Of a DNA stretch of 64,000 nucleotides, positions 27,787 through 38,535 are shown piece after piece; positions within the stretch are counted from its first letter, which is position 1; every line of letters begins with the position of its first letter. Origin of the DNA: Pempheris klunzingeri. Taxonomy: Eukaryota; Chordata; Actinopteri; Acropomatiformes; Pempheridae. The notes beneath the pieces are model-generated. The model saw only the letters and a list, made by a program, of their open reading frames with translations. It searched no databases and was not told the origin of the DNA. Location of the stretch: NCBI RefSeq assembly GCF_042242105.1, contig NC_092019.1, positions 22,124,828 to 22,188,827 on the forward strand, given 5' to 3'. The translations under genes were made by a program, and so were the position numbers.

Positions 27787-27866
27787 CTTTACCGTGAGTC
27801 AGATCGATCTTTCAAGTCGCCATTATACACATTTACAGGCTCGCACAACATCCGATTTTTATATAA

Positions 27867-27872
27867 AATAAA
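27867..27872 (+). terminator. scn1b: Candidate scn1b poly(A) signal
   Basis: AATAAA 81 bp after the stop codon; a further AATAAA-like site lies near 28685. Confidence 0.5.
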
Positions 27873-30111
27873 ACCTTAAACTGTTTTTATGTTTGTTTGT
27901 CATTTTGCATCCACCAGGTGAAAAGATCATCTCTGCAAGAGTCAAGTAACAAATGCTGTGCCGTGATTTTGCCAACAAAGGCACAATTATTGTTTGTGCA
28001 AAGAGGTTGATTTTGAACGCCTTGGTCACGCTCAGTCCTATATGCAACCTGTGTGAGTATACATAGGAGCTGATGGTGCAGATGGCCGTAGGCAGGGCAG
28101 GAGTCCTTTGGATGTCAGGAAAACAGGGTGTCCAAGGCAAAATCAACTACTGGAAGCAGTGAGACGTGTAGAAACGCACGTGTAACCTGCTGCAACTGTG
28201 GGACATGGCAGTTCATCAGGTATCCAAATGGTCACTGATGAATTTTCTATTGATGAACTAATCAGACGATTGACGCATCAATTCAGCTTCACTTCAAATG
28301 CTTGAAAACACTTTAAAATGTCCCAGTAGCAGCCTAAATTGTCACTACACTTGTTTTAGAATAAATGGCTTCAGGCCCCCCCCCCAATCTATGCAATGAG
28401 TTTGCCATCGTTTGAAAATGACATGCAACAAATGTGGCCTCTAAATGTTGAATTTTGAACGACTGTCATGTCTAAATCCTACCAAAGAAGAGCTTCTAGG
28501 TAGCCGTGAGTGGAACGGCAACCCTGATGTCTTGACACTGGCCTCACTCCTAAACCAGCTCCAGTTAATGTTAAGCACAAGCAGCATGGCTTAATTTACA
28601 AGTCAGCCAAAAACACAGTTCGAGTCAATCTAAACTTATCTGACCATCCTAGTCCTTCTCTGTGCAAGATTGTAAATCAACTTGAATAAAGAAAATGTTT
28701 TTGTAAATCACTTGCCCACTGCACTTTGACAGTGATCCAGTGTTGAGGAACTACATCTGTTTTGCAGATGTTGCCTGAGATGCTTCTTCATTCTGTGTGA
28801 CGTGTTTTAGAAAACAAACCTGGACTGAAAATGCTTTGCTGTGTTTGCCAAATCCCACAACAGAATAAGTGTACGTCTCTGTCTTAAATACACACACACA
28901 CACACACACACACCTACAACGGTGAGTTAAAGGACATTTGGAGGTGACTGTGTGGTAACTCAATCTAGTGTGAGCAGTGCTGCAGACTGTCCAAACTACC
29001 TGTGTTCTGAAAGCAGCTTTGTTCTCCTGCTGCAGCCCTGCACCGTCCTCAAAATGACCACATGCTCCTACTGCAAAAGGTGAACAATGGAGATTCTGTC
29101 AATACACAACACAATACAAGCCACACCCTGGGATTTAACATCAGTCTAGAGCCACAAAGGATGATGATAATCCTTCATGTTTGTTTATCCCTGCTTACTA
29201 GTGGCACAAAATTAGTAGACTTTTCCACATGCAGGCGTAACATTAAAGCTAATTAATTCTTTTCATCTGATTTTCAAACCATTTTACCAGATTAACGCCG
29301 CTTGAGTGAGGTCAGATGTAATGACAATATCCTACCTCCAAACATGCTCATCTGAACCGCACCACTATAGGACACTGTTGTAAATCATGCTACACCACCG
29401 CCCCACTATACGGAGCTCCCGACCTTGCCCTGTGACCTCCTCGTTTCATTAGACGTGTTGACATGCTGAACATGCTGCGGATCTCTTCCGCGTGACAGTA
29501 TGAGAACGAAGGAGGGCACATTATGACCAGGAGAAGCGGGGGGGGGGGGTATGTTTCTACCAGAGGTGTAGTCTGGGACCAGCTGCTGGATACACATGAC
29601 TTGAAATAATCGTCTGCAGGACAGCAGGAGCTGATTCCACAGCCTTGACAGGTAGGCTCGTCCGTCTACTGAGCAAAGCTTGAATAATGTTGATATCATT
29701 TTGTGGGAATCAATTAGGTCACCTTACCTTTACTCCAAAAACACCAAAACTAAACCCTGAGAGCTCAGCCAAATTGAGAAAAAAGGCTCTTCAGCATTCA
29801 AGCTCAGTTTGTTGGGTAGGAGTCAGAGAATACTTTTCAAATCAGACGGGATGACATACTTAAGTGTCACTTAGTGCAAATTTAAAGTGCAAAACTGATT
29901 TCTCCTTACGTCCTTCTCCTGGATGACTGAGTTATATAGCAAACCTCTCAGATGCCTGATACTTTCTTGGACTCTCACTGCGCTTCCTTTCCTTTTTTTC
30001 TAGTGTTTTAACATGCACTTTCTTTACTCAAGTGAATTTTGAGGGAATATTTTCCCACATAAACACACTAAAGTGAAATATAGTATATTTTTTCCTAATC
30101 TTTCCTGAGAG
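27873..30111. other. Intergenic, scn1b to kcne1-like
   Basis: No gene recognised. Contains a CA microsatellite (28890-28913), a C-run (28377-28385) and a G-run (29539-29549). A noncoding first exon of the KCNE gene is expected here but was not located. Confidence 0.5.
28890..28913. repeat. (CA)n microsatellite
   Basis: Twelve dinucleotides, intergenic. Confidence 0.9.
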
Positions 30112-30189
30112 ATGAGTCTTTTCCTCACAGTCTCCTCCTCCTCCTCCTCCTCCAGTTGCAATTCGCTGAGTGTGCAGCAGAGGTCAGCC

Positions 30190-30633
30190 ATGTCCCACAT
30201 CAACGCCACCGAGCTGCAGTCACTCCTGCTCTCCTTCCTGCAGCACTGCCTCAACAGCACGAGCCCGCTGTCTCATGCGACTCCTCAGAACTACACTACC
30301 CAGCAGGCCGCGCACCACGTGGCTGGAGCCAGGGCCCACGCTCAGTCTCAGGGCATGATGTATATCTTTCTGGTGGTTGGCATGTTCAGCTTCTTCACAT
30401 TCGGCATCATGCTCAGCTACATTCGCTCCAAGAAGCTGGAGAGCTCTCACGACCCGTACCACCAGTACATTGCCCACGATTGGGCCAAGGTGATGACTCC
30501 GTCCAGGGTCGTCACTCAGGCTCTGCACAGGGAGGCGGGAGGTAACGGGGCCAGCAGCAAGGAGCCCATCGTCATCTGCAACCCTGGAGCAGCTGCCAGA
30601 CTAGAGGGAGACGCTCAGCTATTCAAACACTGA
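30190..30633 (+). CDS. kcne1: KCNE1-like potassium channel beta subunit
   Basis: KCNE proteins are small single-pass partners of Kv channels; KCNE1 with KCNQ1 makes the slow delayed rectifier. The coding region is one exon, as usual for the family, with 147 residues. Three N-glycosylation sequons (N5, N22, N34) precede a transmembrane helix at about 57-78, which holds the FTF triplet aligning with the KCNE1 activation triplet. [14 protein letters not shown] is nearly KCNE1-identical, but [11 protein letters not shown] resembles KCNE2. I chose the ATG at 30190 because a 3' splice site (CCTCCTCCAG) lies just upstream. The upstream in-frame ATG at 30112 would place the splice tract in coding sequence. 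kcne1 is the best fit; a kcne2 orthologue is the alternative. Confidence 0.85.
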   Translation: MSHINATELQSLLLSFLQHCLNSTSPLSHATPQNYTTQQAAHHVAGARAHAQSQGMMYIFLVVGMFSFFTFGIMLSYIRSKKLESSHDPYHQYIAHDWAKVMTPSRVVTQALHREAGGNGASSKEPIVICNPGAAARLEGDAQLFKH

Positions 30634-31010
30634 CCACTTTCAAGAATGTAATACTCTGTAACACAAGATTTTTTATCTACCTTAAATTTTAATGTCACAT
30701 AGCAACCGAAAGTTACAGTGTTAGGTTCGTATTGACAGATCAGTGACTTCACAGAAGCAACTTGTATCATAAAATTGCCTCGTGTTCATCTTGGTTATCG
30801 ACACATGCAGTTCCTGGCACTTCACAGTCACGCAGCCATGATTGCTCAGTGCTGTTCTTCTACTAACAGCTGCTGACACTCCTGCGTATCTGGACAATAA
30901 CAGTAGTAACAGAGTCAAAGTGTTGAAGTGGTGCCATTGTATTTGATTCAGAGTGATGAACAGGTCTGTCTGAAGTATTGCCTCGTGGACTGAAATGATT
31001 GGTTTAAGTG

Positions 31011-31016
31011 AATAAA
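31011..31016 (+). terminator. Candidate kcne1-like poly(A) signal
   Basis: AATAAA about 380 bp after the stop and 63 bp before the end of the convergent dnajc28 reading frame. The two 3' UTRs probably abut or overlap. Confidence 0.5.
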
Positions 31017-31078
31017 ACAAATGAATCACTGATCCCAAATCATTTTTCTGTTTGCTTAGATTCAAAGCTTTAGTGTTT

Positions 31079-32230
31079 TCATCTCAGCAAATTCTTCATC
31101 CAAGACATCAGGCCTTGTTTCATATTTGTGGGCTTAGTTCTGACATTGGATCTTTTTTTCTCCTCCTTCCTCCTCTCTCTCTCCCGTTCTCTCTCTCTCT
31201 GCCGGTCCAGCCTGTGTTGGTGGGCTCCTTTCACAGCGCGGTCAATCTCTCGCGACAAACTGAAGTGAACCATTTGCATGTTGAGCATCGGTACGATGAG
31301 GTTGTAGTTGTCCACAATCTTGTTAAGTTTTACCAACTCCTCCTGTACAGATGCACACAGCTGCTCCCACTGGCTGTGCTCGTCGGGGGTCATGGGCTCA
31401 CTGAACCTCGACCTCCCCTCCAATAACCTATTTCGGATCTGAGCCACGGCCTCCCGGATGTCGCGTTGTGTGATGACCCAGGGTGGCTGGTAACCATTAT
31501 CTATGAGGATGCGGTTGAGGTTGTGGGTCATAGGATCAGCGTATGGATTGTGGTCAAACTTGTTGAGAGGTTTTCCAGCTCCACTCAGGTTCCTGAAGTC
31601 TCCCCGGGCCATGGACTCCTGGATCAGGTCCTCCACAAGTCGTTCCACAGCCTGGGTGATCTTGATCTTTCGGCTGCGCTGACGCACGTCCCGTTCCACC
31701 AGCGCCCCCTCTGCAGCAGCTGCCCTCTCGTGCTCCCTCTGCCGGTAGTTTAAAACCTGGTCTGAAGCCCGGTCCACACGAATCTGACGGTACTGACGCT
31801 CACGCTGGCTGGGCGTGCCTGAACCCAGACCCTCATAGTTGAGGTATTGTCTGTGTGCGAGTGCGGTACCTCTGAACTTATCCTCATCTACCACCTCCTT
31901 CCCTTCATCAGGTTGCTTGGTCTTGCTCTGATGTGCTAGCACAGCACGGTAGGCCTCCTCAACCCGAGCAAACAGCACTGCATCTGCGGTCGGCGCCCCA
32001 GAGTCCGGGTGGTAGAGCTTTGCTAGGCGCAGGTAGGCCTCTTTCACCTGCACAGGACTGCTGAGTCCCTCATCAGGCAGCTGCAGAAGCCTGTAGCTCT
32101 CTTGCAGACTCCTGCTGATCTGGGGCCTGGAGCTGAGAGCTCTGAGTAACAGGGACTTGGACAAAACGAGCAGAAAACGGCCATGGTAAAAGTTACCGCG
32201 GGAGACCAGGAGGTGGAAAGTGCAACTCAT
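31079..32230 (-). CDS. dnajc28: DnaJ homolog subfamily C member 28
   Basis: A J-domain co-chaperone with a conserved DUF1992 region. Single coding exon, 383 residues. The N-terminus (MSCTFHLLVSRGNFYHGRFL) is basic and hydrophobic without acids, suggesting mitochondrial targeting (inference). The J domain is about 45-100 with HPD at 74-76. DUF1992 (about 193-265) includes ARGDFRNLSGAGKPLNKFDH. The C-terminus is basic with an RERERERERRKEEKK coiled stretch. A GTG three codons upstream keeps the frame open but the ATG is preferred. A 3' splice site (AAATCCACAG) ends at 32244, so upstream noncoding exons are expected. Convergent with the KCNE gene. Confidence 0.93.
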   Translation of the reverse strand: MSCTFHLLVSRGNFYHGRFLLVLSKSLLLRALSSRPQISRSLQESYRLLQLPDEGLSSPVQVKEAYLRLAKLYHPDSGAPTADAVLFARVEEAYRAVLAHQSKTKQPDEGKEVVDEDKFRGTALAHRQYLNYEGLGSGTPSQRERQYRQIRVDRASDQVLNYRQREHERAAAAEGALVERDVRQRSRKIKITQAVERLVEDLIQESMARGDFRNLSGAGKPLNKFDHNPYADPMTHNLNRILIDNGYQPPWVITQRDIREAVAQIRNRLLEGRSRFSEPMTPDEHSQWEQLCASVQEELVKLNKIVDNYNLIVPMLNMQMVHFSLSREIDRAVKGAHQHRLDRQRERERERERRKEEKKRSNVRTKPTNMKQGLMSWMKNLLR

Positions 32231-33197
32231 TTCTGGCACACTCCTGTGGATTTGAAAAACATTATTATTATCGTTATTTTTAACTAGTTAATAGTTTTTT
32301 AAAAAAGTTATAAAAATATGAAATATCTAGCCTGCTCTGTCACTTAAGAGAAATCTTACAGAAATAAACTAAATCTTTTCACCAGGAAGCAATTATGTTT
32401 CACAATAGACCACTAGTAGTACAAATAACCTTAAATAAAGATGGAATAGTTCTGTCAAATTAGCAAGTCAAATAATAAAAGCCTGGTCCAGCTCTGAATA
32501 TCTACTGAACAGGAAGTCTGAGTCATTGCTTGTCACTTTAGGGTTGCAGTTGGATACACTAAAAGGACTAATTCATCCCTCATGTCTGGTGCAGCAGGCC
32601 TGTTTAACTCCCATTGTTTCTCCATTTTCATGAATGTAGGTGCTGGTAGTACATTTTAATAAATATTCACCACATTTCAAAATGAAATGTCACACTTGAC
32701 ATGACGTTCTTTCCTCGCAGGCATCTCTGCTGTATGTGCAGATCTACTTAATATGTTTTCCTCTGAATTGATTAAAGCCCACTGTATAGGAAAGTCTTTA
32801 AGCGTGAAGTCACTTTTCCAGTCACTGAGTGTGCACATTTGATGAAGGTGTCTATTAATGGAAATGATCATAAAGCATTGATATCACAACAAATAAGGTA
32901 ATGATTTCCTCACTCACAGTTTATAATTCTACATTCACGTTCATTTGGTGTTAATCAGACCCCAAAGAGGTCGATAGACAGGATGAGAAATCTAACTTTA
33001 TGTGCCTCACTGTTAATCCACTGGTGGCTAATGGACAACAGCTGCTAAAATTGTGACTTTTTTTTAAATCCTAAAAGTTAAGATCACACAGCTGAATGAC
33101 ACCATCACGAGGGCTCCATAACAAAGCTGATTAGATCCTGTCTCACTGTCACAAATCACTGAAATGAGCAGTGCATGCATTTGAAGGTGTATCTTAC

Positions 33198-33235
33198 CTT
33201 TAATGGTCAGGGCCATCCGGGCTCCACACAGATCA
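33198..33235 (-). other. dnajc28: Predicted 38-nt noncoding exon 2 of dnajc28
   Basis: On the minus strand, acceptor CCTCTGTCTGTAACAG and donor AAAG|GTAAGAT bound 38 nt. It contains an ATG that, spliced to 32243, opens an 11-codon upstream frame whose TGA overlaps the dnajc28 ATG. A first exon ending at 34464 (CAACAAG|GTAAAC) would place the minisatellite in intron 1. Splice-consensus evidence only. Confidence 0.4.
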
Positions 33236-33245
33236 CTGTTACAGA

Positions 33246-34400
33246 CAGAGGTTAGATTATAGTTAGCTGGTACAGGTGTTAGATTATAGTTAGCTGGCAC
33301 AGAGGTTAGATTAAAGTTAGCTGGTACAGAGGTTAGATTATAGTTAGCTGGTACAGAGGTTAGATTAAAGTTAGCTGGTACAGAGGTTAGATTATAGTTA
33401 GCTGGTACAGAGGTTAGATTAAAGTTAGCTGGTACAGAGGTTAGATTAAAGTTAGCTGGTACAGAGGTTAGATTATAGTTAGCTGGTACAGAGGTTAGAT
33501 TATAGTTAGCTGGTACAGAGGTTAGATTAAAGTTAGCTGGTACACAGGTTAGATTAAAGTTAGCTGGTACAGAGGTTAGATTATAGTTAGCTGGTACAGA
33601 GGTTAGATTAAAGTTAGCTGGGACAGAGGTTAGATTAAAGTTAGCTGGTACAGAGGTTAGATTATAGTTAGCTGGCACAGAGGTTAGATTAAAGTTAGCT
33701 GGCACAGAGGTTAGATTAAAGTTAGCTGGTACAGAGGTTAGATTAAAGTTAGCTGGTACAGAGGTTAGATTATAGTTAGCTGGTACAGAGGTTAGATTAT
33801 AGTTAGCTGGTACAGAGGTTAGATTAAAGTTAGCTGGGACAGAGGTTAGATTAAAGTTAGCTGGTACAGAGGTTAGATTATAGTTAGCTGGTACAGAGGT
33901 TAGATTATAGTTAGCTGGCACAGAGGTTAGATTAAAGTTAGCTGGCACAGAGGTTAGATTACAGTTAGCTGGTACACAGGTTAGATTAAAGTTAGCTGGC
34001 ACAGAGGTTAGATTACAGTTAGCTGGCACAGAGGTTAGATTAAAGTTAGCTGGCACAGAGGTTAGATTACAGTTAGCTGGTACACAGGTTAGATTAAAGT
34101 TAGCTGGCACAGAGGTTAGATTAAAGTTAGCTGGCACAGAGGTTAGATTACAGTTAGCTGGTACACAGGTTAGATTAAAGTTAGCTGGCACAGAGGTTAG
34201 ATTACAGTTAGCTGGCACAGAGGTTAGATTAAAGTTAGCTGGTACAGAGGTTAGATTATAGTTAGCTGGCACAGAGGTTAGATTAAAGTTAGCTGGCACA
34301 GAGGTTAGATTAAAGTTAGCTGGTACACAGGTTAGATTACAGTTAGCTGGTACAGAGGTTAGATTATAGTTAGCTGGTACAGAGGTTAGATTATAGTTAG
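33246..34400. repeat. 27-bp minisatellite, about 42 copies
   Basis: Tandem 27-bp units with plus-strand core GAGGTTAGATTAAAGTTAGC. Variants: TAAAG/TATAG/TACAG at one site, GGTAC/GGCAC/GGGAC at another, and AGAGG/ACAGG. Because 27 is a multiple of three, the minus strand stays open as a 9-residue NLTSVPANF repeat for about 350 codons. There is no gene support for that frame. Confidence 0.95.
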
Positions 34401-34463
34401 AGGTTACCGCTGATGAGCCCTGAAGACAAGATGACAGAGAGCTGCTGACCTGTCAGTGTTTAC

Positions 34464-34758
34464 CTTGTTGCTGTTACGAAGCCTGCCCTCCTCCTCTTCC
34501 TCCTCCTCTTCTTCTTCGTGGTTTTCTCTACAGTTGTCTTGTATTATCGCCCTCTGCCGGACGTCGACAAAACATCTACTTTTCTTCTTCCTCCTTAGTT
34601 TTAATGGCGGGCTAAAACATCCAATCATCAAACTGAAGATACTTGGTGCCTGCCTCAATAATAATGAACAGAGATAAATAAAGAAGTCCTGAGGACGGAC
34701 GGACGGACGGACGGACGGTCACTCTGCATTAGGAACGGCAGCGGACTGGATGACGTCA
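34464..34758 (-). promoter_or_regulatory. dnajc28: Putative dnajc28 first exon and promoter
   Basis: A donor at 34464|34463 ends a possible noncoding first exon. About 290 bp upstream is a full palindromic CRE, TGACGTCA, at 34751-34758. A GGAC tetranucleotide run (34693-34718) and CTCCTCTTC tracts lie between. The assignment depends on position and motifs only. Confidence 0.4.
34693..34718. repeat. (GGAC)n microsatellite
   Basis: Six GGAC units and a partial seventh. Confidence 0.95.
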
Positions 34759-35177
34759 CCACCTCAGCCTCAGCAGTTGTCGTCATTAAAATACACAGTT
34801 ACAATTAAACGAAATATAACATTAAACACAACTCCGCCTCGTTTGTTCCCATTTTAAAAACCACACTAACATTTAAAAATATAAATGTGTGTATATATTT
34901 CGTGTTCAAGATCCATAGCCTGTGTATAAAAAGCCAGTAGCGTGAAAAAAGTTTGTGGAGAGTTGTTGTGGAGTGAATGAATGAGTTGCCAGAAGGAAAA
35001 AAAGAAAGATATTCGACAAAAAGCATGGATACTGGTTGCTGTTACCGTCGGTATCCTTTACATGGAAGCTGAGGAGGAGGGTCAGGGTGCAGAGGAGACC
35101 TGTTAGCATGTCTAGCTAACTCTGTACGTTTGTCTGATTATTGTACTGAACTGTTGGATTACATTGATCTGTTTCTA

Positions 35178-35574
35178 CACTGAACAAAAATATAAACGCA
35201 ACACTTTTGTTTTTGCTCCCATTTTTCATGAGCTGAACTCAAAGATCTAAAACATTTTCTATATAGGCCTACAAAAAAACAACAACATTTCTCTCAAGTA
35301 TTGTTCACAAATCTGTCTAAATCTGTGTTAGTGAGCCCTAATCCATCCCACCTCCCAGGTGTGGCATATCAAGATGCTGATTAGACAGTATGATTACTGC
35401 ACAGGTGGGCCTTAGTCTGGCCACAATAAGAGGCCACTCTGAAATGTTCAGTTTTATCACACAGCACAGTGCCACAGATGTCGCAAGTTTTGAGGGAGCG
35501 TGCAATTGGCATGCTGACTGCAGGAATGTCCACCAGAGCTGTTGCCCGTGAATTGAATGTTCATTTTTCTACCC
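35178..35574. repeat. Left terminal inverted repeat of the Tc1-like element
   Basis: About 397 bp, inverted match to 36475-36871, including the plus-strand mirror of the transposase start ([20 protein letters not shown]). The match stops after TTCTACC. Confidence 0.85.
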
Positions 35575-35606
35575 CATTGGGGAGGTCTGAAAACCAGTCA
35601 GTAGGC

Positions 35607-36573
35607 CTATCTGGTGTGACCACCATTTGCCTCATGCAGTGCAACACATCTCCTTTGCATAGAGTTGATCAGGTTGTTGATTGTGGCCTGTGGGATGTTG
35701 GTCCACTCCTCTTCAATGGCTGTGCCAAGCTGCTGGATATTGGCAGGAACTGGAACACGCTGTCGTATACGACGATGGGTGACATGTCCGGTGAGTATGC
35801 TGGCCATGCAAGAACTGGGATGTTTTCAGCTTCCAGGAATTGTGTACAGATCCTTGCGACATGGGGCCGTGCATTATCATGCTGCAACATGAGGTGATGG
35901 TCGTGGATGAATGGCACAACAATGGGCCTCAGGATCTCGTCACGGTATCTCTGTGCATTCAAAATGCCATCAATAAAATGCACCTGTGTTCGTTGTCCAT
36001 AACATACGCCTGCCCATACCATAACCCCACCGCCACCATGGGCCACTCCATCCACAACGTTGACGTCAGCAAGCCGCTCACCCACACAACGCCACACACG
36101 CTGTCTGCCATCTGCCCTGAACAGTGAAAACCGTGATTCATCCGTGAAGAGAGCACCTCTCCGACGTGCCAGACGCCATCAAATGTGAGCATTTGCCCAC
36201 TCAAGTCGGTTACGACGACGAACTGCAGTCAGGTCGAGACCCCGATGAGGATGACAAGCATGCAGATGAGCTTCCCTGAGACGGTTTCTGACAGTTTGTG
36301 CAGAAATTCTTTGGTTATGCAAACCGATTGTTGCAGCAGCTGTCCGGGTGGCTGGTCTCAGACGATCTTGGAGGTGAACATGCTGGATGTGGTTACACGT
36401 GGTCTGTGGTTGTGAGGCCGGTTGGATGTACTGCCAAATTGTCTGAAACGCCTTTGGAGACGGCTTATGGTAGAGAAATGAACATTCAATTCACGGGCAA
36501 CAGCTCTGGTGGACATTCCTGCAGTCAGCATGCCAATTGCACGCTCCCTCAAAACTTGCGGCATCTGTGGCAT
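35607..36573 (-). pseudogene. Broken Tc1-like transposase
   Basis: It begins [20 protein letters not shown], followed by an HTH stretch ([20 protein letters not shown]). A central piece carries VMVWAGVCYG and an LQHDNARPH segment holding the second catalytic Asp. After AYSPDMSPI the frame shifts: the short segment that should hold the third catalytic acidic residue appears deleted (near 35775). The original frame resumes as RRIRQRVPVPANIQQ and ends at 35607. More than one frame change separates the N-terminal and central parts, so it cannot make active transposase. Confidence 0.85.
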
Positions 36574-36871
36574 TGTGCTGTGTGATAAAACTGCACATTT
36601 CAGAGTGGCCTTTTATTGTGGCCAGACTAAGGCCCACCTGTGCAGTAATCATGCTGTCTAATCAGCATCTTGATATGCCACACCTGGGAGGTGGGATGGA
36701 TTATCTCAGCAAAGGAGAAGTGCTCACTAACACAGATTTAAACAGATTTGTGAACAATATTTGAGAGAAATGGTTTTTTTTTGTATATAGAAAATGTTTT
36801 AGATCTTTGAGTTCAGCTCATGAAAAATGGGAGCAAAAACAAAAGTGTTGCGTTTATATTTTTGTTCAGTG
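36475..36871. repeat. Right terminal inverted repeat of the Tc1-like element
   Basis: Mirror of the left repeat; contains the first ~35 codons of the transposase in its proper place and orientation. Confidence 0.85.
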
Positions 36872-37647
36872 TATTTTGTCCAGCGCATTCATATCGATGA
36901 ATGACAGAAACACCTCAGCAGCACCACAGACTAGATCGTCCCATGTGACCGCACAGGTCAGTATAGACCTCTTTAAGCAGTTCAAACACAAACTGAACAT
37001 TATAACCTTCACGAAGAAGGATTTATTGTAGGGCTGTTGTCTTAGACAAGTTCAGTTGGTGGACCAAAGTCCCTTGAAAAGGTGCGCAAAATTAAACAAC
37101 AACGTGCCGATCCTTGTTGCCTTTTTTGTGGAGCTCAACTCTTAAATAGCTCAGCACAACTAATATTACAGGTGGTTTCTCCACATTCAACACAATATGA
37201 CACACAATAATGACCACTGCAGTCTCAAAATTATTCAACCCCTTGGTCTTGTGCTTCTGGGTCAGTAGTGGTGAACCTCTTGGAGTTCAGTCATGGAGTC
37301 CTTCAGTGTTCAGTATACTGTTACTGTAGAAACTGAAAGCTCACTGCCTGCTGCCACCAAGTCTTGCTGCAGGTCTTTTGCAGTCACTCAAGGGTTTTTG
37401 GCCTCCTGCCTCCTCAGAAATCTGGTGGCAGCCGCTGATAGCTTCCTCTTTCTGTCACATCCAGGTAACTTCAACTTCAACTTTGCCTGTTCCAGGTAAA
37501 AACAGAAATTTTTCTTTTGTCACGGCTGTAAAACAAAGTTTAAAAACCAACATTCAGGCATTAAAAACACCCCCACACATCAAAAACACAGTACAACAGG
37601 TGAAAACAAATAAAATAAACTAAAAACACAGTGCAGTCTATTTTGTG

Positions 37648-37902
37648 TTATTGTAGCGTTAGCGTTCCTTTAGCTTTGGACTTGTGAACTCTGTTTCCAA
37701 CAGCATCTACAGGAACATTCAGTGCCTTTGCTGTCTTTTTGTATTCTTTTCCTTGTTTGTGCAAAGCAATCATCTCCTCTCTTAACTTTCTGAACAGTTC
37801 TCTTGACTCACTCGTATTTCTAACATGTAACCGAACGTCACTGTGAACAAAAAACCCCCGAGCCAGTCTGAGTATTTGATTTGAGTTTTCTATCTCAAGC
37901 AC
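37648..37902 (-). pseudogene. Tc1-like transposase N-terminal fragment
   Basis: Contains SRELFRKLREEMIALHKQGK followed by EYKKTAKALNVPVDAVGN, the paired-like helix-turn-helix that starts Tc1 transposases. A stop follows soon after and no DDE part is present, so this is an internally deleted copy. Confidence 0.75.
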
Positions 37903-37954
37903 ACCTGATGCAGCTAATGAGGCTCTTGATTAGTTACATCAGGTGTGCTTGAGA
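37893..37954. repeat. Palindrome in the truncated Tc1-like element
   Basis: Perfect 18-bp arms (TCTCAAGCACACCTGATG) at 37893-37910 and 37937-37954, with a 26-nt spacer that is itself partly self-complementary. Confidence 0.85.
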
Positions 37955-38201
37955 CAACACCTGGTTTGTAAATGAGTCTCCTATGAGGATTCTGTTCAGG
38001 GGGTTGAATAATTTTCAGACTGCAGTCATTAAAAGTGGCATATTGTGTAGAATCTGGAGAAACCACCTGTAATATTAGTTGTGTTGAGCTATTTCAGTTG
38101 TTCTTGTTTGAGCCGTTCATTGAACACAGCTGAAAGTTTTGTACATTTTTGCCAATAGACCTAATTTGCAATGGCGTTGAATAATCATTAGTGCAACTGT
38201 A

Positions 38202-38498
38202 TTTGTGATAGGCCCATATCAGCTGAATGATGAATCAGGCTCTACTTCTGTTCCTTTTCTATGGAAATATATTGTTTCATAAGAAAAATATTACCCAATA
38301 TCTTTTCTTTAAAGAGCATTTTGTACACATGGTTTTGCACATTTTATCCCAGTTATAAGGCTTCAAGTGTATAGTAATCATTTACTTTTAAGAGACTTAA
38401 ACCTAAAATCAGCTGAAGTTACAAATTACATTTATTAAATTAAGATAATGAGCACTATCTATAATATTGAGCTAACAAGATTGAGATTTCTACAATGG

Positions 38499-38535
<37 letters not shown>

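Larger units (their letters stand above)
35178..36871 (-). mobile_element. Tc1/mariner-type DNA transposon, 1,694 bp, inactivated
   Basis: It starts CACTGAACAAAAATATAAAC and ends with the reverse complement of the same motif. TA dinucleotides flank it at 35176-35177 and 36872-36873, as expected for the Tc1/mariner target duplication. The inverted repeats run about 397 bp, much longer than classic ~200-bp IR/DR ends, and include the start of the transposase gene. Internal sequence encodes a Tc1-like transposase on the minus strand, broken by frameshifts and small deletions. High similarity between the ends suggests fairly recent insertion or recent homogenisation. Confidence 0.92.
37131..38199. 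mobile_element. Second Tc1-like element, left end truncated
   Basis: Inverted blocks at 37131-37246 and 37998-38110 share ACTAATATTACAGGTGGTTT, then CTCCA and AAAATTATTCAACCC. The right end reaches AATCATTAGTGCAACTG followed by TA (38200-38201), typical of Tc1. The matching outer ~90 bp of the left end is missing. A transposase fragment and a palindrome lie in the middle. Confidence 0.75.

Noticed and set aside
30112..30189. Upstream in-frame ATG for the KCNE-like gene
   Set aside because: The intervening bases include a pyrimidine tract ending CCTCCTCCAG, a likely 3' splice site, and the extra residues ([13 protein letters not shown]) are low complexity.
33064..34299. Long minus-strand reading frame of NLTSVPANF repeats
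   Set aside because: It is the translation of a 27-bp minisatellite whose unit length is a multiple of three. There is no domain, and splice signals at its 3' edge place it in an intron.
33246..34400. CRISPR-like array
   Set aside because: Units are contiguous with no unique spacers, and the genome is eukaryotic.
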